Assembly (NCBI RefSeq): GCF_018619435.1
Contig: NZ_JAHFZF010000004.1
Coordinates: 1-64,000, forward strand
Length of the DNA: 64,000 nucleotides
Direction: 5' to 3'
From: Rhodoferax sp. U11-2br
GTDB lineage: Bacteria > Pseudomonadota > Gammaproteobacteria > Burkholderiales > Burkholderiaceae_C
Shown: positions 36,206-44,313 of the stretch, piece by piece
How the letters are laid out: each line of letters starts with the position of its first letter
How positions within the stretch are numbered: the first letter of the stretch is position 1
The notes under the pieces: model-generated
The model's database searches: none
Told to the model about the DNA's origin: nothing
The model's input: only the letters and a program-made list of their open reading frames with translations
Made by a program: the position numbers and the translations under genes

Positions 36206-37090
36206 ATGCTCAACCAACAGCCCCCCACCATTGACCCCCGCGCCGCACAACGCTGGCAAAACCTGCCTGTGGCCGAGTCGCCCTGGTTGCATGAAGAGGT
36301 GGCGCGGCGTATGCAGGAGCGGCTCGATTGGATCACGGTGCAGCCGAGCAGCTGGGTGCACTGGCAGCCGCTCAAAGGGGGGCTGCAGGCGCACAGCTTG
36401 ATCACGCAGCGTTACCCCAAAGCCACCTGCACCGTGCTGGAGGGCTCCAGCGCAGCCGCTCAGCAGGCGGGCAAGGCGCTGTTGCCATCGCGCTGGAAAC
36501 CCCAAGCCTGGTTACAACCCAAAACGCAGGTGGTCACGCAGGTGGATCAGCCCGCGCAGATGTTGTGGTCCAACATGGCTTTGCACATGGCGGCTGACCC
36601 GCAGGGGCTGATGGCACAGTGGCACGCCGCGTTGCAGGTCGATGGTTTTTTGATGTTTTCCTGTCTGGGGCCGGACACCCTCAAAGAGTTGCAAACCCTC
36701 TACAAAACGCTGGGCTGGCCGGCGCCCGCGCACGAGTTCACCGACATGCACGACTGGGGCGACATGCTGGTGGGCGCCGGGTTTGCCGAACCGGTGATGG
36801 ACATCGAACGCATCACGCTCACCTTTGAGACGCCCGAGCGCCTGCTGCAAGAGTTGCGCGGCCTGGGCCGCAACCTGCATGTGGCCCGGTTTGCAGGGCT
36901 GCGTGGGCGCGGCTGGCACCAGCAACTGCTCAAGGCGCTGGCGCAGCAGCCCTTACAACTCACGTTTGAGGTGATCTACGGCCACGCGTTTAAACCCAAG
37001 CCACGCCTGTCGGTGGCGGCGCACAGCGAAATTTCACTCAGTGACATGCGGGCAGCGCTGGCGCGTGGCAGGCCTGCGCCGGGTATTTAA
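36206..37090 (+). CDS. BioC-like methyltransferase
   Basis: A 294-residue protein resembling the betaproteobacterial BioC-type malonyl-ACP methyltransferase: N-terminal RAAQRWQNLPVAESPWLHEEVARRM, then LWSNMALHMAADPQGLMAQW, FLMFSCLGPDTLKEL, and DMHDWGDMLVGAGFAEPVMD. The usual SAM motif I (VLELGCGTG) is replaced by WVHWQPLKGG, so activity as a methyltransferase is doubtful. Biotin synthesis is possible but no bio genes lie nearby. The start at 36206 matches family length. Confidence 0.75.
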   Translation: MLNQQPPTIDPRAAQRWQNLPVAESPWLHEEVARRMQERLDWITVQPSSWVHWQPLKGGLQAHSLITQRYPKATCTVLEGSSAAAQQAGKALLPSRWKPQAWLQPKTQVVTQVDQPAQMLWSNMALHMAADPQGLMAQWHAALQVDGFLMFSCLGPDTLKELQTLYKTLGWPAPAHEFTDMHDWGDMLVGAGFAEPVMDIERITLTFETPERLLQELRGLGRNLHVARFAGLRGRGWHQQLLKALAQQPLQLTFEVIYGHAFKPKPRLSVAAHSEISLSDMRAALARGRPAPGI

Positions 37091-37108
37091 GCCGGGTGAG
37101 GTTTTCCT

Positions 37109-37207
37109 CCCTCTCCTTGCGGGAGAGGGCAGGGGTGAGGGGGCTTGCAGATGGTGCAAAAAACCAAACACCGCCCTCACCCTAACCCTCTCCCTGGGGG
37201 AGAGGGG
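37109..37207. repeat. Composite hairpin repeat of CCCTCTCC type
   Basis: CCCTCTCC pairs with GGGAGAGGG across TTGC, and a second hairpin CCCTCTCCC-TGG-GGGAGAGGG lies at the right end. The outer segments GGGGTGAGGG and CCCTCACCC also pair, so the whole 99 bases can form a large nested structure. It resembles BIME-like intergenic elements of other proteobacteria. It may end the upstream transcript. Confidence 0.75.
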
Positions 37208-37256
37208 ACACATCCGCAGCTGATCCGCTGACGCTCTGCTGGCTATGATGGAGCCC

Positions 37257-37868
37257 ATGAACAAACGACATGCTCTGCAAAGAATAGCTGCTGGCGCTTT
37301 AGGTATCTGGGCTGTAGCCCATTTGACCGCATGTGGCCAAAGTGGCCCGGCGTTCACCGCGATCAACATCACCGGCGCCGACTACGCCAAAGACTTTGCC
37401 CTGACCGACCACAACGGCCAGCTGCGCAGTTTGAAAGACTTTCGCGGCAAGATCGTGATGGTGTTTTTTGGTTACACCCAGTGCCCGGACGTGTGCCCGA
37501 CCTCGATGGTGGAGATGGTGCGTATCAAGCAGCTGCTGGGGCCGGATGGCGACAAGCTGCAGGGCCTGTTTGTCACCGTGGACCCCGAGCGTGACCAGCC
37601 CGAGATGCTCAAAGCCTACATGGAGAACTTTGATCCGACGTTTCTGGCGCTCTACACCACACCCGAAAAAACCGCTGCCTTGGCCAAGGACTACAAGGTG
37701 TATTACAAAAAGGTGCCCGGCCCCACACCCACCAGTTACACCATCGACCACACGGCGGGCAGCTATGTGTACGACACCCAGGGCAACTTGCGCCTGTTCA
37801 CACGTTACGGCACCCAGCCCGAGCTGACCGCCGCCGACATCCGCCTGCTGCTGCATCCGGCGGCTTGA
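37257..37868 (+). CDS. SCO1/SenC-family copper chaperone
   Basis: A 203-residue thioredoxin-fold protein for copper delivery to cytochrome c oxidase. The copper-binding CxxxC is in GYTQCPDVCPTSMVEM, and the conserved distal His is in TIDHTAGSYVYD. The N-terminus MNKRHALQRIAAGALGIWAV is a signal, with a possible lipobox LTAC. The start at 37257 follows a GGAG six bases upstream; Met codons at 37245 and 37248 are less likely. Part of the signal-peptide coding sequence resembles the dispersed repeat. Confidence 0.92.
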   Translation: MNKRHALQRIAAGALGIWAVAHLTACGQSGPAFTAINITGADYAKDFALTDHNGQLRSLKDFRGKIVMVFFGYTQCPDVCPTSMVEMVRIKQLLGPDGDKLQGLFVTVDPERDQPEMLKAYMENFDPTFLALYTTPEKTAALAKDYKVYYKKVPGPTPTSYTIDHTAGSYVYDTQGNLRLFTRYGTQPELTAADIRLLLHPAA

Positions 37869-37875
37869 GCGCTCT

Positions 37876-37930
37876 TGGGTTGATAGCTACCAGCCCTTGA
37901 TGGATAAGGGCTAGAGGGTCAAAAGGCTTG
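37876..37930 (+). repeat. Dispersed palindromic repeat, copy 9 (SCO1 to Bug gap)
   Basis: GATAGCTACC, AGCCCTTGATG, GATAAGGGCTAGAGGG, then TCAAAAGGC. A near-perfect copy. It lies between convergent genes, so again it sits at two transcript ends. Confidence 0.78.
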
Positions 37931-37959
37931 TAATCAGCGAAACTGCCGCTGGCCGCCAC

Positions 37960-38949
37960 TTAGTCGCTGCTTACCCCCAGCGTCTTGATCACACCACCAA
38001 ACAGGGCGGTGTCCGCCTGGATGCGGTTGGCCAGACCCTCGGGGGACGAGCCCACCACCTGCCAGCCCTGCTGGAACAGTTTTTGCCGCACTTCGGGGCT
38101 GCGGCTGATCTCGCTGACCAGTTTGGACAGTTTGGCCACAACGGGTGCGGGCAGGTTTTTGGGCGCGGCCACAGCGTTCCAAATCTCCAGGTTGAAGTTG
38201 GGTACACCGGCCTCGCTCATGCTGGGGTAATCGGGCGCCAGGCTGCTGCGCCCGCTCGATGTGACACCAATCGCGCGCAACTTGCCGCCCTTGACCTGGG
38301 CGATGGCCTGGGCAGGTGGCAGCATCGAGAGCTGCAGCAGCCCGCCCACCAACCCACTGGCCACCTGCGCGTAACCCGGGAAGGGCACATGCACGACTTT
38401 CATGCCGGTGCGTGACTTGAGCAGCTCCATGCCGATGTGGCCGATGGTGCCCACACCGGGCGAGCCGTAACTCCAGCTGTCACCGGCCTGTTTGGCGGCA
38501 TTGAAGAACTCGGCCGCGGTGGCGCCCGGTGCGTTCAAGGGCGCGGTCAACACCAGCGGTGACACGCCCACCAGCGACACCGGCTGCAGGTCTTTCAAGG
38601 GGTCATAAGCCAGCTTGGGGTTGAGCAGCTTGGCGGTGGTCATGTTGCCGTTGATCATCAGGCCCAGTGTGTGGTTGTCGGTGGCTTTGGCGACATAGTC
38701 GGCACCGATGTTGCCACCCGCACCGACCTTGTTTTCCACAATCACCGGCTGGCCCAGCGCCTTGGACAGCGGCTCGGCCAGCGTGCGTGCGGTCAGGTCA
38801 GGGGACGAGCCGCCCGGAAAACCAACAATGATGCGCACAGTTTTGGTCGGCCAGGCCGGGGTTGGTGCGGCATTTTGCCCACTGGCCCAGGTAGATAAAG
38901 CGCTGATAGCTACAAAAAGCAGAGTGTTGCGACGTTGGAAAGATGTCAT
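37960..38949 (-). CDS. Tripartite tricarboxylate transporter (Bug) substrate-binding protein
   Basis: A 329-residue Bug/TctC-family periplasmic binding protein. After a signal peptide the mature domain shows WPTKTVRIIVGFPGGSSPDLTAR, GADYVAKATDNHTLG, and APKNLPAPVVAKLSKLV, all typical of the family. Such proteins capture carboxylates or aromatics, and many are orphan, with no transporter subunits adjacent, as here. The start at 38949 is preferred because the other Met at 38970 lies on the T-run of the rpoH terminator. Signal-peptide codons resemble the dispersed repeat. Confidence 0.93.
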   Translation of the reverse strand: MTSFQRRNTLLFVAISALSTWASGQNAAPTPAWPTKTVRIIVGFPGGSSPDLTARTLAEPLSKALGQPVIVENKVGAGGNIGADYVAKATDNHTLGLMINGNMTTAKLLNPKLAYDPLKDLQPVSLVGVSPLVLTAPLNAPGATAAEFFNAAKQAGDSWSYGSPGVGTIGHIGMELLKSRTGMKVVHVPFPGYAQVASGLVGGLLQLSMLPPAQAIAQVKGGKLRAIGVTSSGRSSLAPDYPSMSEAGVPNFNLEIWNAVAAPKNLPAPVVAKLSKLVSEISRSPEVRQKLFQQGWQVVGSSPEGLANRIQADTALFGGVIKTLGVSSD

Positions 38950-38971
38950 CTGAAAGCCCCGTACAGACATG

Positions 38972-39011
38972 AAAAAACCCCACGTGCCAGCGTATTTGCG
39001 GCAGGTGGGGT
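38972..39011 (-). terminator. Rho-independent terminator after rpoH
   Basis: On the minus strand ACCCCACCTGCC pairs with GGCACGTGGGGT (one mismatch) around an 11-base loop and runs into TTTTTT. It ends the rpoH transcript just before the Bug gene. Confidence 0.87.
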
Positions 39012-39049
39012 GATTATCGGCGCGCCTCTAAAGGCGCTGGCGGCTTGGT

Positions 39050-39991
39050 TCAGGCAAATTCAACCAGCGCCTTTTTCATCTTTTTCATGGCCGCCACTTC
39101 AATCTGGCGGATGCGTTCGGCGCTGACGCCGTAGACGGCGGCCAGGTCGTGCAGCGTCATGCCGCCCGAGTTGTCGTCGTTGACCTTGAGCCAGCGCTCT
39201 TCGACGATGTGGCGGCTGCGGTCGTCCAGGGTGTCGAGCGCCAGGGCGATGCCGTCGCTGGCCAACACGTCGCGGTGGTGGGCTTCGATCATCGCGGTGG
39301 GTTCGTGGGCGGCGTCGGTCAGGTAAGAGATCGGGCCAAAGGCGTCTTCACCGTCGTCGGACGGGCTCGGGTCGAGCAACACGTCGCCGCCGGACAGGCG
39401 CGCTTCCATCTCGATCACTTCTTCACGCTTGACGTTGAGCTCGGTGGCCATGGCGTCAATCTGGCTGTCGTTGAGGGTGTCGCGGTGCGAGTCGAGGTCG
39501 GCCATCGCGTCTTCGCTGCGAAAGCGTTGTTTCATCGAACGCAGGTTGAAAAACAGCTTGCGCTGCGCCTTGGTGGTGGCCACCTTGACCATGCGCCAGT
39601 TTTTCAGGATGTATTCGTGGATTTCAGCCTTGATCCAGTGCAGCGCGTAACTCACCAGACGCACGCCTTGGTCGGGGTCAAAACGCTTGACGGCCTTCAT
39701 CAGGCCCACATTGCCTTCCTGGATCAGATCGCCATGCGGCAGGCCGTAGCCCAGGTATTGGCGCGCGGTGGAGACCACCAGGCGCAGGTGCGAGAGCACC
39801 AGTTTTCCGGCGGCTTCCAGGTCGTTGTTGATGCGGTATTGGCGCGCAAAAGCCTGCTCTTCCTCCAGGGTGAGCATGGGCATGCGGTTGACCGCAGAGA
39901 TATAGGCATCCAGATTGCCTAGCGCAGGCACCAGCGCCCAGGGGTTAGCCAGGGTCAGCGCGGTGCTTGGGTTGCCAGTGTGCGTTGTCAT
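39050..39991 (-). CDS. rpoH: RNA polymerase heat-shock sigma factor RpoH
   Basis: A 313-residue sigma-32 factor directing heat-shock promoters. The region 2 core is [31 protein letters not shown], and [19 protein letters not shown] follows. The RpoH box is [15 protein letters not shown], the hallmark that separates RpoH from RpoD/RpoS. Region 4.2 ends [19 protein letters not shown]. The start at 39991 is set by AGGAGT about 9 bases upstream. A CIRCE operator lies upstream at 40023-40049. Confidence 0.96.
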   Translation of the reverse strand: MTTHTGNPSTALTLANPWALVPALGNLDAYISAVNRMPMLTLEEEQAFARQYRINNDLEAAGKLVLSHLRLVVSTARQYLGYGLPHGDLIQEGNVGLMKAVKRFDPDQGVRLVSYALHWIKAEIHEYILKNWRMVKVATTKAQRKLFFNLRSMKQRFRSEDAMADLDSHRDTLNDSQIDAMATELNVKREEVIEMEARLSGGDVLLDPSPSDDGEDAFGPISYLTDAAHEPTAMIEAHHRDVLASDGIALALDTLDDRSRHIVEERWLKVNDDNSGGMTLHDLAAVYGVSAERIRQIEVAAMKKMKKALVEFA

Positions 39992-40022
39992 GCCAGTACT
40001 CCTATGGGTGAACATGCAAATA

Positions 40023-40049
40023 TTAGCACTCCCTTGGAGAGAGTGCTAA
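40023..40049 (-). promoter_or_regulatory. CIRCE operator upstream of rpoH
   Basis: A perfect CIRCE element: TTAGCACTC, nine-base spacer, GAGTGCTAA. It ends 31 bases before the rpoH start. HrcA repressor binding is the established role of this sequence. It implies that heat relieves HrcA repression of the sigma-32 gene itself. AT-rich sequence next to it could hold the promoter. Confidence 0.92.
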
Positions 40050-40223
40050 TAATAAAGTTCAATTGCGCAAAACGGTTGGGGGTATGGGCGCTTGGTGCGG
40101 GTGGCGGCTTGGCCCGCCAGGTGTTGCGCCAAGGCAAGGATATTTGCAGCTGTGGCCGCCTGAACGTGCCGAGGCGCTTGGGCTTGAGGTCTAATACTGC
40201 CTTCAACAGTTGAATTCATTCCC

Positions 40224-40853
40224 ATGCCTACGCCGTTAAGCAAAGAAGAGGCCTACGCCAGACTGGGTGCCATTACCAGGGAAATGCACGAGGCACTGAC
40301 CTTATTGGGCAGTAACCATTTGCATGACATTGTGGAAGAGATCCCGCATGCCCGGGATCGTCTGGCGTATGTGGGCCAGATGACCGAGGCTGCTGCCGAC
40401 AAGGTGCTCACGCTGGTTGAAACCGCCAAACCTGCCTGTGACGATCTGTCTGGCCGCGCCGTGGAGCTGAGTGCGTCCCTGGCCCGCTTTGCCCGCTCAG
40501 AGGAGTTGACCCTGCAAAAGGCGCGTGGTCTGCTGGTGGTCTGCAGCAAGTTTGTCGACCGAACCGGCGGCTTTTCCAAGGGGCAGGCCGAGGTGCTCAG
40601 TGACATCATGATGGCGCAGGATTTCCAGGATCTGTCCGGCCAAGTGATCAAGAAGGTGATCGACATCATCAACCGCACCGAGATGCAGTTGGTGCACCTG
40701 TTGGTGGACAGTTCACCCCAAGCTGCAGCCGAGGAAATTTCCCACGTGGTGCCTGCCACGGTGGACACCCACAAGCTGGACGGCCCACAAACCGCAGAAA
40801 ACGCCCTCAAACAAACCGATGTGGATGACTTGTTGGCCTCACTGGGGTTCTGA
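40224..40853 (+). CDS. cheZ: Chemotaxis protein phosphatase CheZ
   Basis: CheZ dephosphorylates CheY-P and so resets the flagellar motor. The 209-residue helical protein has the catalytic region DFQDLSGQVIKKVIDII, with the key Gln at about residue 140, and the C-terminal CheY-binding peptide TDVDDLLASLGF. Both ends of the function are intact. It is an orphan here: no che, fli or flh gene lies in the window, so its partners must be elsewhere. It is divergent from rpoH with 232 bases between. Confidence 0.92.
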   Translation: MPTPLSKEEAYARLGAITREMHEALTLLGSNHLHDIVEEIPHARDRLAYVGQMTEAAADKVLTLVETAKPACDDLSGRAVELSASLARFARSEELTLQKARGLLVVCSKFVDRTGGFSKGQAEVLSDIMMAQDFQDLSGQVIKKVIDIINRTEMQLVHLLVDSSPQAAAEEISHVVPATVDTHKLDGPQTAENALKQTDVDDLLASLGF

Positions 40854-40901
40854 GCCAAGCCAGTCGGCACAATTTGTACTTTGCGTTACCGAGGATTTGC
40901 C

Positions 40902-41393
40902 ATGTTGCGTTTTTCCGCCCTCAGTCTGATCTGTGTGTCCCTTCTGAGCGCCTGCAGTGGCTACGCACCGCCAGCCAATCTCAAAGATCTGACCCAGGCG
41001 CAGCTGGTGGCCCAGATGGGGCCGCCTGACAAGCAGCGACAGTTGGCCAGCGGCACCCGGCTGGAGTTTCCGCGGGGTCCGATGGGGCACCACACCTGGT
41101 TTGTGGACCTGGGCCCCGATGGCCGGGTGATCAAGACCGAGCAGGTGCTGACCGAAGAAAATTTTGCCCGCATCACCCCAGGCTTGTCACAGCAAGAGGT
41201 GCGTGACATGCTGGGCCGTGCCAGCCATATCCAGGGGCTGGGGCGCTCGCGCGGTGAGGTCTGGAGCTACCGCTACGAAAACCACTTCTGCCAGTGGTTC
41301 CAGGTGGAGATCTCACAAGAGTTGCAGGTGCGCTCCACTGGTTATGGCGAGCCACCGGAATGTGCACGCGACCGCGACATCATCATTCCCTGA
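40902..41393 (+). CDS. SmpA/OmlA-like outer-membrane lipoprotein
   Basis: A 163-residue lipoprotein precursor. Signal MLRFSALSLICVSLLSACSG has lipobox LSAC, with the acylated Cys at about residue 18. The mature part has two BamE/SmpA-type repeats, LTQAQLVAQMGPPD and LSQQEVRDMLGRAS. GAGGA seven bases upstream supports the start at 40902. It overlaps the convergent thioesterase gene by 11 bases. Binding in the BAM complex is possible but not shown. Confidence 0.78.
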   Translation: MLRFSALSLICVSLLSACSGYAPPANLKDLTQAQLVAQMGPPDKQRQLASGTRLEFPRGPMGHHTWFVDLGPDGRVIKTEQVLTEENFARITPGLSQQEVRDMLGRASHIQGLGRSRGEVWSYRYENHFCQWFQVEISQELQVRSTGYGEPPECARDRDIIIP

Positions 41394-41823
41394 GCGACAG
41401 GCCCGCCAGCCGGTCACAAAAGGCGGTGGGCACCGACGCCACCTGGCGGCGGCTGTAGTCAAAAAACACAATCCCGGTTTTGCCACGCGCCACCTCGCGT
41501 TGGCTGCTGTGTTCCCGCATGCACCACACCAGGTCACAACCCTTGGAGCCTAGGTCGGTCGCGGTCATCTGCACCACCATGACCTCGCCATAAAACGCTT
41601 CGGAGCGGTACTGCACCGCCGCATCGGCCACCAGGATGCCGACACCTTCCACATCCAGCTCGGTGTAACCCAGGGCTTTGAAAAACCGCACACGCGTCTC
41701 TGACACCAGGGTGAGCAGCAGGGCGTTGTCCAGATGGCCGCCGTAGTTCATGTGGCTCTGGTAGAGCGTGATCTCCGTGGCAAACGCGAACTGTTCAGGA
41801 AGCTGGATGTGGATACGTGCCAT
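41383..41823 (-). CDS. Hotdog-fold acyl-CoA thioesterase, 4HBT family
   Basis: A 146-residue thioesterase-like protein. The hotdog core is YQSHMNYGGHLDNALLLTLVSE (hotdog helix) followed by EGVGILVADAAVQYRSEAFYGE and the long strand FDYSRRQVASVP. The usual catalytic Asp of the 4HBT family is replaced in the HLDN position, though an Asp is present there. Substrate is unknown. It overlaps the 3' end of the convergent lipoprotein gene by 11 bases. Confidence 0.8.
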   Translation of the reverse strand: MARIHIQLPEQFAFATEITLYQSHMNYGGHLDNALLLTLVSETRVRFFKALGYTELDVEGVGILVADAAVQYRSEAFYGEVMVVQMTATDLGSKGCDLVWCMREHSSQREVARGKTGIVFFDYSRRQVASVPTAFCDRLAGLSLRE

Positions 41824-41928
41824 GGTGCGACCTCAAAGTTGGTTGAGTTGTTGATTTGACCACTGACACCACGTTGTCAGCAGCCCCCTCGCATCATCAG
41901 GGCTTCTTCAACTTCAAAAGAGTACGCC

Positions 41929-42306
41929 ATGAAAAACGCCATCAGCTGGTTCGAAATCCCCACGGTTCAACTTGATCAGGCCCAGACTTTTTACGAGGCT
42001 GTCCTGGGTCGCCCGATGCGCCGTGAGGCCATGGGGCCGTCACAGGGCGCCGTTTTTGAATACGACAACGCGGGTGGTGGTGTCGGTGGGGCCTTGATGA
42101 TGGGGCCCAGTGCGCCAGCGTTGGCCAATGGTGGCACCCTGGTGTATCTGGATGCTTCACCTGCGCTGGATGCCGCTTTGGCGCGTGTGGTGGCAGCGGG
42201 TGGCCAGGTGGTGCTGCCGCGCCAGGCCTTGCCGCCTGGCATGGGCTTTTTTGCGCACATCACGGATCTGGATGGCAACCGGGTGGGATTGCATGCCCTG
42301 GCCTGA
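41929..42306 (+). CDS. VOC (glyoxalase/bleomycin-resistance) family protein
   Basis: A 125-residue VOC protein. Its first beta-alpha-beta-beta-beta module begins AISWFEIPTVQLDQAQTFYEAVLG; the second is TLVYLDASPALDAALARVVAAGG and ends ITDLDGNRVGLHAL. These match the metal-dependent enzyme fold with ligands in the first and last strands. The reaction cannot be told. A palindromic repeat remnant and a WYL regulator follow. Confidence 0.85.
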   Translation: MKNAISWFEIPTVQLDQAQTFYEAVLGRPMRREAMGPSQGAVFEYDNAGGGVGGALMMGPSAPALANGGTLVYLDASPALDAALARVVAAGGQVVLPRQALPPGMGFFAHITDLDGNRVGLHALA

Positions 42307-42336
42307 CAAACACACTGCGGCCTGATGTTGCTGCAT

Positions 42337-42388
42337 TTTTAAGAGCTATCTGACCATGTATCATGAGGGCCAGAGCACAAAAAGTATC
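42337..42388 (+). repeat. Dispersed palindromic repeat, copy 10 (degenerate)
   Basis: TTTTTAAGAGCTATC, then TGACCATGTATCATGAGGGC and CAGAGC, then an A-run. The palindrome arms are diverged but the left and right blocks are kept. It lies between the VOC gene and the WYL regulator. Confidence 0.55.
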
Positions 42389-42405
42389 TCAAACGTTCAA
42401 CCGCT

Positions 42406-43125
42406 ATGCGCCGTGCCGACCGCCTGTTTCAGATCGTTCAACTCATTCGTGGGCGGCGGCTCAGCACGGCGGCCTATCTGGCGCAACGGCTGGAGGTGTC
42501 GGTCCGCACCGTGTACCGCGACGTGGCCGACCTGCAGCACCAGGGTGTGCCCATCGAAGGTGAGGCCGGTGTGGGTTACCGGCTGGGTCAGGGCTTTGAT
42601 CTGCCACCGCTGATGTTCACGCTGGACGAAGCGCGTGCCCTGGTGGCCTCGGTGCGCATGGCCCAGGTCTGGCAAGACCCGGCGCTTGCGCAGGCTTCTC
42701 AAGTGGCTTTGGGGAAAATTCTGTCGGTGCTACCCGCAGCGGCCCGGGCGGCTGCGCAAAGTATGGCCGTTTATGCGCCACCTGTTGGGCTGGAGCCGTC
42801 AGTGCAGATCACCCTGCAAACACTGCGAGAAGCGACACAAACACGCCACAAGGTGCAGGTTGACTACCGCGACGCCACCGATCAGATCACACAGCGCATC
42901 TTGCGCCCGCTGGGCTGTTTTTACTGGGGCAAGGTCTGGACACTGGCGGCGTGGTGCGAGCACCGCCACGGGTTTCGCAGCTTTCGCCTGGACCGCATGA
43001 GCCATCTGCAGGTGCTCGACGGCAAGGCCGGGCAGTTCCAGGACGAAGCGGGCAAAAGGCTGGCCGATTACCTGCGGGCCGCTGCACCCGCCGGTACACA
43101 AGACAAGCTGGATGGCACAGCCTGA
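42406..43125 (+). CDS. YafY-like WYL-domain transcriptional regulator
   Basis: A 239-residue regulator. An N-terminal HTH-11 domain is seen as RRADRLFQIVQLIRGRRLS, then TAAYLAQRLEVSVRTVYRDV. The C-terminal WYL domain (about 135-230) has VQVDYRDATDQITQRILRPLG and WTLAAWCEHRHGFRSFRLDR. WYL domains sense ligands, often nucleic acids. The regulated genes may include the adjacent VOC gene. No good Shine-Dalgarno is visible and the preceding repeat may affect expression. Confidence 0.87.
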   Translation: MRRADRLFQIVQLIRGRRLSTAAYLAQRLEVSVRTVYRDVADLQHQGVPIEGEAGVGYRLGQGFDLPPLMFTLDEARALVASVRMAQVWQDPALAQASQVALGKILSVLPAAARAAAQSMAVYAPPVGLEPSVQITLQTLREATQTRHKVQVDYRDATDQITQRILRPLGCFYWGKVWTLAAWCEHRHGFRSFRLDRMSHLQVLDGKAGQFQDEAGKRLADYLRAAAPAGTQDKLDGTA

Positions 43126-43193
43126 CGCTGACGGTATTGCGTACGGCGCACCATGCCTGAAAATGCCCGCTTTACCTCTCTGAGATACCCGAC

Positions 43194-44213
43194 ATGAACG
43201 CCGCCCCCCGTATAAGCTTTCCCGTGCTCTGCCAGAAGATCACCAACGCCCTCACAGCTGCCGGTGTACCCAACGATCTGGCCGAGCTTGAGGCAAAGAT
43301 TTTGGTTGAGTCCGACCTGCTGGGGGTGCCGTCGCACGGGGTGCGGATGTTGCCGGGACTGCTGGCCGCTTTGAGGGATGGCCGAGTCAAGGCACAACCC
43401 AATATCCAATTCACGCGGCAATTTGCTGCCACCAGCATGCTTGATGCCGACAACGGCCCGGGTCGCAGTGCCGCCTGCCGCGCCATGGACGATGCGGTCA
43501 ACCGCGCACGCCAGTTTGGCATCGGCGCCTGTCTGGCGGTGCGCACCACCCACTGGGGTCGGGCCCATGCCTACTCCAGCCGCGCAGCGTGCCAGGGTTT
43601 TGTGGGCCTGTGTACCACCAACGCGATGCCGACCATGGCGGGCTGGGGTGCCACCAGCCGGGTGCTGGGCAACAACCCGTTGGCGGTGGCCATCCCGAGG
43701 GCCGATGCTGATGCGCCGCTGGTGCTGGACATGGCCATGAGCCAGGCGGCGGTGGGCAAGGTGGGCACCAGCCTGCGTGAGGGCCAGGCCATCCCCCCAG
43801 GCTGGGGCCTGGATGCGCAAGGGCAACCCAGCACCGACGCCAAGGCGATTCTGGCGGGGGCGGTGTTGCCCTTTGGTGGTCACAAAGGTGCCGGGCTGGC
43901 GCTGGTGATGGAGCTGCTGACCGCTGCCCTTGGCGGTGGCGCCTTTGGCAACGAAATTTCTGCCGGTGACCGCAGCGGCATCGACCCGGATGCCAGCAAG
44001 CTGTTCATCGCCCTCAACCCTGAGGCTTTTGGTGGCCTGGAGGTTCTGACCCGGCGTGTGGCCGACTATTTGGGTCATCTGGGTGAGGTCGCTGCACCGT
44101 TCACCTGGCCAGGTGAACGTGGCTGGGCCAGTCGTGACACCAACCTGGTCCAGGGTGTGCCACTGCATACGGACATCGTGGCCCAACTCGCCGAGGTGGG
44201 TGTGGTTATCTAG
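43194..44213 (+). CDS. Malate/L-lactate dehydrogenase (Ldh2) family oxidoreductase
   Basis: A 339-residue NAD(P)-dependent oxidoreductase of the Ldh2/MDH2 family. N-terminal LVESDLLGVPSHGVRMLPG includes the catalytic His; GRAHAYSSRAACQGFVG and TTNAMPTMAGWGATSRVLGNN follow, with the late GGHKGAGLALVMELLTAALG. Likely substrates are 2-hydroxy or 2-keto acids such as malate, lactate or ureidoglycolate; the true one cannot be told. It is the last gene before the MoxR/VWA cassette and is probably independent of it. Confidence 0.9.
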   Translation: MNAAPRISFPVLCQKITNALTAAGVPNDLAELEAKILVESDLLGVPSHGVRMLPGLLAALRDGRVKAQPNIQFTRQFAATSMLDADNGPGRSAACRAMDDAVNRARQFGIGACLAVRTTHWGRAHAYSSRAACQGFVGLCTTNAMPTMAGWGATSRVLGNNPLAVAIPRADADAPLVLDMAMSQAAVGKVGTSLREGQAIPPGWGLDAQGQPSTDAKAILAGAVLPFGGHKGAGLALVMELLTAALGGGAFGNEISAGDRSGIDPDASKLFIALNPEAFGGLEVLTRRVADYLGHLGEVAAPFTWPGERGWASRDTNLVQGVPLHTDIVAQLAEVGVVI

Positions 44214-44313
44214 AGGCACGGGCATAATTTGCCGATGCTTTTTTCTGCTGTGTTGTGGATGAGTTGGCGACGGTTTGGCACCTCGGGTGCCGGAGTCTCC
44301 TGTTGAGCGGAGC

